Positions 60,539-64,000 of a stretch of 64,000 bases of DNA are shown piece after piece. The position numbers and the translations under genes were made by a program. Source of the DNA: Acidobacteriaceae bacterium (GTDB lineage Bacteria; Acidobacteriota; Terriglobia; Terriglobales; Acidobacteriaceae); NCBI GenBank assembly GCA_027449965.1, contig DAIDKP010000029.1:62001-126000 (forward strand), written 5' to 3'. How positions within the stretch are numbered: position 1 is the first letter of the stretch; each line of letters opens with the position of its first letter. Below the pieces are notes generated by a model. That model made no database searches and was not told the origin of the DNA. It worked only from the letters and a program-made list of their open reading frames with translations.

Positions 60539-63067
60539 ATGCGAAACAGGCGTGTTGGAATTTCCAGTAACTGGATTGTAGCGGCGCTCTGCGCAACGGT
60601 CCTCGTAACATCACCGATGCTGCCTGCGCAGCCATTCATTCCAGTGGTTGCACAAAGCAGCCTGGCTGCACACTCTTCAGTCGGGACCATTGAGACGCGA
60701 ACTGCGACGATGCGGCACATGGACGGGTTGTTTCCCATGGACTGGGATGAAAGATCGGGCAAGCTATATCTGGAGATTCCGCAGATGAACGAGGACTTTC
60801 TGCTGCTCGACCAGCTTCCGTACGGGATGGGGTCGAATGACATTGGCCTCGATCGCGGACAACTGGGGCGTGAGCGCGTGGTGCGCTTTGAGCGCGTGGG
60901 CGGGAAGGTTCTGCTGGTGGAGCCGAATCTGCGCTTCCGGTCGAGTTCCCCGGACGCGGCCGAGCGGCTGGCGACCGAGCAGTCGTTTGCCGAGAGCGTG
61001 CTGTGGGGATTTCGCGTGGAGGCCGAAAACGGCGGACGCGTGCTTGTGGATGCAACGGATTTCTTTCTGCGCGATGCGCACAATGTGGCGGAACAGATTG
61101 CCTCGACGCACCAGGGCAGCTATCGCGAGGATATGAGCCGCAGTGCGATTGCGCTGGATGCGACGAAGGATTTTCCGCGCAACACGGAGGTCGAAGCCGT
61201 CGAGACTTTTGTGTCGCAGGGTGAGCCGAAGGGGAAATATCTGAAGCAGGTGACGCCGGATCCTCATGCGGTGACGGTACGCGAGCATACTTCTCTGATC
61301 GCGCTGCCGGATGATGGCTACAAGCCGCGCGTCTATGATCCGCGCTCAGGATATTTCCCGCTGCGCTTTCGCGATGAGGCGGCGGGAGTGAATGAGCGGC
61401 AGGACAAGCGCTACATTGAGCGGCACTGGTTGCAGAAAAAGGATCCGGCGGCGGCGGTAAGCGATCCTGTAGAGCCGATCGTGTATTACGTGGATCGCGG
61501 CGCCCCGGAGCCGATTCGCAGCGCGCTGGTGGAGGGCGCAAGCTGGTGGAACGAGGCGTTTGAGGCGGCGGGATTTCGCAACGCGTTTGTGGTGAAGGTG
61601 CTGCCGGAAGGCGCGGACCCGATGGATATCCGCTACAACATGATTCAGTGGGTGCATCGGGCGACGCGCGGCTGGAGCTACGGCGCTTCTGTGATTGATC
61701 CGCGTACCGGCGAGATCATCAAGGGCCAGGTGACACTGGGCAGCCTGCGTGCGCGGCAGGACTATCGCATCGCAGAGGCGCTGCTGGCGCCGTATCTGGA
61801 CGGGAAGCCAATTCCCAAAGAGATGGAGGCGATAGTGCTGGCGCGGACGCGGCAACTTGCGGCGCATGAGGTGGGGCATACGCTGGGACTGGCGCATAAC
61901 TTTGCCGCATCGAGCCAAGGCCAGGGTGAGTCGGTGATGGATTATCCGCATCCGTGGATCACGCTGGATGCAGCCGGAAAGCCAACCCTCGATCACGCCT
62001 ATGCGACCGGAATCGGCGCGTGGGACAAGGACACGATTCGCTACGGGTACACGCAGTTTGCGCTGGGTACCGACGAGCAGGCGGCGCTTCAGCAGATGCT
62101 GCATCAGGAGGTGGCTGCCGGGGTGCGCTATCTGACGGACGAGGATGCGCGTCCGCTGGGGAGTGCCAGTCCGTATGCGCATCTGTGGGACAACGGCGCA
62201 GACGCCCCGACGGAGCTGGAGCGGCTGCTTGCGGTGCGTACGGCGGCGCTCAAGCGCTTCGGCCCCGATACGATTCGCAACGGCGAACCGATGGCGCAGA
62301 TGGAAGAGACGCTGGTTCCGCTGTATCTGCTGCATCGCTACCAGACTGAGGCAGCCGCAAAGCTGATTGGCGGGCTGGATTATCGCTACGCGGTGCGCGG
62401 CGATGGCGGCATGGTGACCCAGATGATTCCTGCCGCAGAGCAACGCCGGGCATTGGCCGCAGTTCTGAAGACGCTCGATGCTTCGACGCTTACACTGCCC
62501 GATTCCCTGCTCTCGTTATTCCCTCCGGTTCCACCCGGCTATCCGCGAACCCGCGAGGCTTTCGGTGGATTCACTGGACTCACCTTCGATCCGGAAGGTG
62601 CCGTGGAGGCCGCCGCCGGATTGACCGTCTCGCTCCTTTTCGATCCCGCGCGGGCCAGTCGATTGGTCGAGTACCACGCTCGCGATGCCGCGATGCCGGG
62701 GCTTGAGGAAATGATCCATCAGACGCTGGCTGCTACCTGGGACGCTCCGCGCCAGTCAGGGCTTGCCGGTCTGACTCAGGCAACGGTGGAAGATCTGGTG
62801 CTGCGCGGCCTGCTGGGGCTGGCGGCAAACGCCAAAGCCTCACCCGAAGCCCGCGCCGAGGCGCTGGAACAGGTGATGCAGCTCAAGCGCTCGCTGGCCA
62901 ACGAAAAGCTCGGCGGTGCCGCAGCGATTGCGCATCGAGATGCTGCGCTCGGCCAGATGGAAGACTTTGCGCGAGATCCTGCAAAGTATGTTCCCGCTCC
63001 GGTGCTGCCGACGCCACCCGGCCAGCCGATTGGCGAATTCATGAGCGACGACGCGACTCAGAACTGA
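60539..63067 (+). CDS. Secreted zinc metalloprotease (metzincin type, DUF5117/DUF4953 architecture)
   Basis: 842 residues. Signal segment (IVAALCATVLVTSPMLPAQ), a DUF5117-like N-terminal region (DERSGKLYLEIPQMNEDFLL, then LLVEPNLRFRSSSPD), DUF4953-like middle (GDQLGRERVVRFERVG) and the protease core AAHEVGHTLGLAHNFAASS (HExxHxxGxxH), with the downstream SVMDYPHPWI Met-turn. It would digest outer-surface or medium proteins. The start ATG 60539 has GGAGA upstream. No partner gene in frame. The C-terminal part is mainly helical. Confidence 0.85.
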   Translation: MRNRRVGISSNWIVAALCATVLVTSPMLPAQPFIPVVAQSSLAAHSSVGTIETRTATMRHMDGLFPMDWDERSGKLYLEIPQMNEDFLLLDQLPYGMGSNDIGLDRGQLGRERVVRFERVGGKVLLVEPNLRFRSSSPDAAERLATEQSFAESVLWGFRVEAENGGRVLVDATDFFLRDAHNVAEQIASTHQGSYREDMSRSAIALDATKDFPRNTEVEAVETFVSQGEPKGKYLKQVTPDPHAVTVREHTSLIALPDDGYKPRVYDPRSGYFPLRFRDEAAGVNERQDKRYIERHWLQKKDPAAAVSDPVEPIVYYVDRGAPEPIRSALVEGASWWNEAFEAAGFRNAFVVKVLPEGADPMDIRYNMIQWVHRATRGWSYGASVIDPRTGEIIKGQVTLGSLRARQDYRIAEALLAPYLDGKPIPKEMEAIVLARTRQLAAHEVGHTLGLAHNFAASSQGQGESVMDYPHPWITLDAAGKPTLDHAYATGIGAWDKDTIRYGYTQFALGTDEQAALQQMLHQEVAAGVRYLTDEDARPLGSASPYAHLWDNGADAPTELERLLAVRTAALKRFGPDTIRNGEPMAQMEETLVPLYLLHRYQTEAAAKLIGGLDYRYAVRGDGGMVTQMIPAAEQRRALAAVLKTLDASTLTLPDSLLSLFPPVPPGYPRTREAFGGFTGLTFDPEGAVEAAAGLTVSLLFDPARASRLVEYHARDAAMPGLEEMIHQTLAATWDAPRQSGLAGLTQATVEDLVLRGLLGLAANAKASPEARAEALEQVMQLKRSLANEKLGGAAAIAHRDAALGQMEDFARDPAKYVPAPVLPTPPGQPIGEFMSDDATQN

Positions 63068-63093
63068 GCCGCGCAATCGCCGTTCGATCAGGC

Positions 63094-64000
63094 TCAGCGA
63101 AAGTGCTCCCAGCCTCGCGGTGAGAGGGGTTGTCTGGCGCCGTTGTGCAGCAGCGTCACCGCGGCCACCCCGCGGCGAAGATTTGCGACGCTCCCGATGA
63201 CGGTGATGGGCACGCCCGCAATCGCGCGTGGCAGGCGCGCCCGGGCCGGTGACGTGAAGAGCAGTTCGTAGTCTTCGCCGCCGTGCAGCGCCTGATCGAG
63301 CGTGGCTCCGTGACCCAGCGGAATCCGCGAGGCATCGATTTCAATGTGGACGCCGGATGCGACGGCAAGGTGGGCTAATTCCGTGGAAAGGCCGTCGGAG
63401 ATATCCAGCGCGGCGGTGGCCAGCCCGCGTCGCCGCAGCGCCAGACCCTGCGCGATGCGCGGCTGTGGATAGAGGTGCGGATGGGGATGGTGGGCAAGGT
63501 CAGCGGCAGATCGAAGGCGAGAAAAACGTCGTGGATGGGCTGCCAGTTTCGCCAACTCTGCCGCAGCGCCACCCAACGTGCCCGTTACGCAGACTCGATC
63601 GCCAACTTCTGCACCGGAGCGCAGCAGCGCTTCTCCGCGCGGCACCACTCCGGTGAGCACAATATCGGCCAGTGTCAGCGGAGACTCGGCCAGGTCGCCA
63701 CCTGCAAGCGCGACGCCGTGCTGTGCGGCGAGCGCAAGAAATCCGTCCAGAAAGCGGTCCAGCCATCCATTACCTGTGCGGCGGCCGGGAGCGCGTGCCA
63801 GTTTTGGCTGCAAAGCCAGAGAGAGGAATGCCGCCACTGGCTGCGCTCCCATGGCCGCCAGATCGCTGAGGCCGCGCGCCAGCGTGCGATGGCCGACCGA
63901 CTCGGGAGGATGCCAGTCCAGACGGAAGTGCCGTTCGGCGATCGACAGGTCCGTCGTCACGGCGAGTTCTTCACTTCGGCCAGGGCGGAGCAAAGCGCAA
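63094..64000 (-). CDS. thiL: Thiamine-monophosphate kinase, N-terminus cut by window edge
   Basis: AIR-synthase-like kinase that turns thiamine monophosphate into the diphosphate cofactor using ATP. The visible part starts within the N-terminal ATP/Mg block (CALLRPG, TTDLSIAERHFRLDWHPPES) and shows the family marks GHRTLARGLSDLAAMGAQP, GVALAGGDLAESPLTLAD, TGTLGGAAAELAKL and DISDGLSTELAHLA. The reading frame is open to the window's right edge, so the true start lies outside. Convergent with the protease gene, 26 bp apart. Confidence 0.9.
   Translation of the reverse strand, partial: CALLRPGRSEELAVTTDLSIAERHFRLDWHPPESVGHRTLARGLSDLAAMGAQPVAAFLSLALQPKLARAPGRRTGNGWLDRFLDGFLALAAQHGVALAGGDLAESPLTLADIVLTGVVPRGEALLRSGAEVGDRVCVTGTLGGAAAELAKLAAHPRRFSRLRSAADLAHHPHPHLYPQPRIAQGLALRRRGLATAALDISDGLSTELAHLAVASGVHIEIDASRIPLGHGATLDQALHGGEDYELLFTSPARARLPRAIAGVPITVIGSVANLRRGVAAVTLLHNGARQPLSPRGWEHFR

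Overview
The window looks like chromosomal DNA of an acidobacterium, probably class Terriglobia, family Acidobacteriaceae. The evidence is two von Willebrand A proteins of the acidobacterial VWFA-related type, an Oar-like TonB-dependent receptor with an N-terminal carboxypeptidase-regulatory domain, an ABC permease fused to an M1 aminopeptidase, a DUF5117-type zinc protease, many secreted carbohydrate-active proteins, and GC of roughly 60-65% in most genes. I cannot name a genus from sequence alone. No rRNA, CRISPR array, integrase, transposase or prophage block is visible.

Layout. 1-5.7 kb (minus): a tight cell-envelope operon (GT-C-like membrane protein, dapF, ldcA, mpl, PlsC-type acyltransferase; the last four adjacent or overlapping by 4 bp) that joins diaminopimelate supply to murein-peptide recycling. 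5.9-10.1 kb: a small protein, a degenerate receiver protein, a MarC protein, a nitronate monooxygenase-like flavoprotein and a secreted thioredoxin-fold protein. 10.1-15 kb (minus): S9 dipeptidyl peptidase, metallo-beta-lactamase hydrolase and DUF4440 protein in one operon, then a DEAD-box helicase. 15-17.4 kb: a gene-poor patch with a C9/G10 hairpin, 19-bp tandem repeats, G-rich repeats, a low-GC membrane protein and a frameshifted DinB gene. 17.5-23.6 kb: divergent VWFA genes, an EamA transporter, tatA, a thioredoxin and a secreted DinB protein. 23.6-26.2 kb: an accessory patch with a low-GC AbiU2/HEPN-like gene and an HTH/PIN toxin-antitoxin pair with its own promoter and operator candidates. 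26.2-34.4 kb: a six-hairpin glycosidase, the large TonB-dependent receptor behind two promoter candidates, and a TPR protein. 34.4-42.8 kb: SGNH lipoprotein, RlmI-type methyltransferase, outer-membrane barrel, ribokinase, MutS2, a 32-residue membrane peptide and a GH24 lysozyme. 43-49.4 kb: GH79-like glycosidase, dihydrolipoyl dehydrogenase, an RbsD/FucU mutarotase with an L-fucose-dehydrogenase-like SDR, tRNA-Cys, tRNA-Gly and an OprB porin. 49.4-54.9 kb: a winged-helix regulator with a membrane partner interrupted by an in-frame TGA, tRNA-Arg, a DUF2911 protein, a BtuF-like protein overlapping a Dph6-like ATPase, and a DNA-deoxyinosine glycosylase. 54.9-64 kb: the ABC/M1 peptidase operon, a HEAT-repeat protein, a metzincin-type protease and partial thiL.

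Theme: a heterotroph geared to plant or microbial polysaccharides and peptides, with envelope upkeep genes. The most unusual observations are a 15-bp minisatellite that carries four tandem in-frame stops for one gene while coding a pentapeptide repeat in the next, an in-frame TGA in a regulator-linked membrane protein, a DapF with Ser in place of the second catalytic Cys, a receiver with Glu at the phospho-acceptor site, and the toxin-antitoxin/HEPN patch. No wholly new multi-gene system can be claimed from sequence alone.
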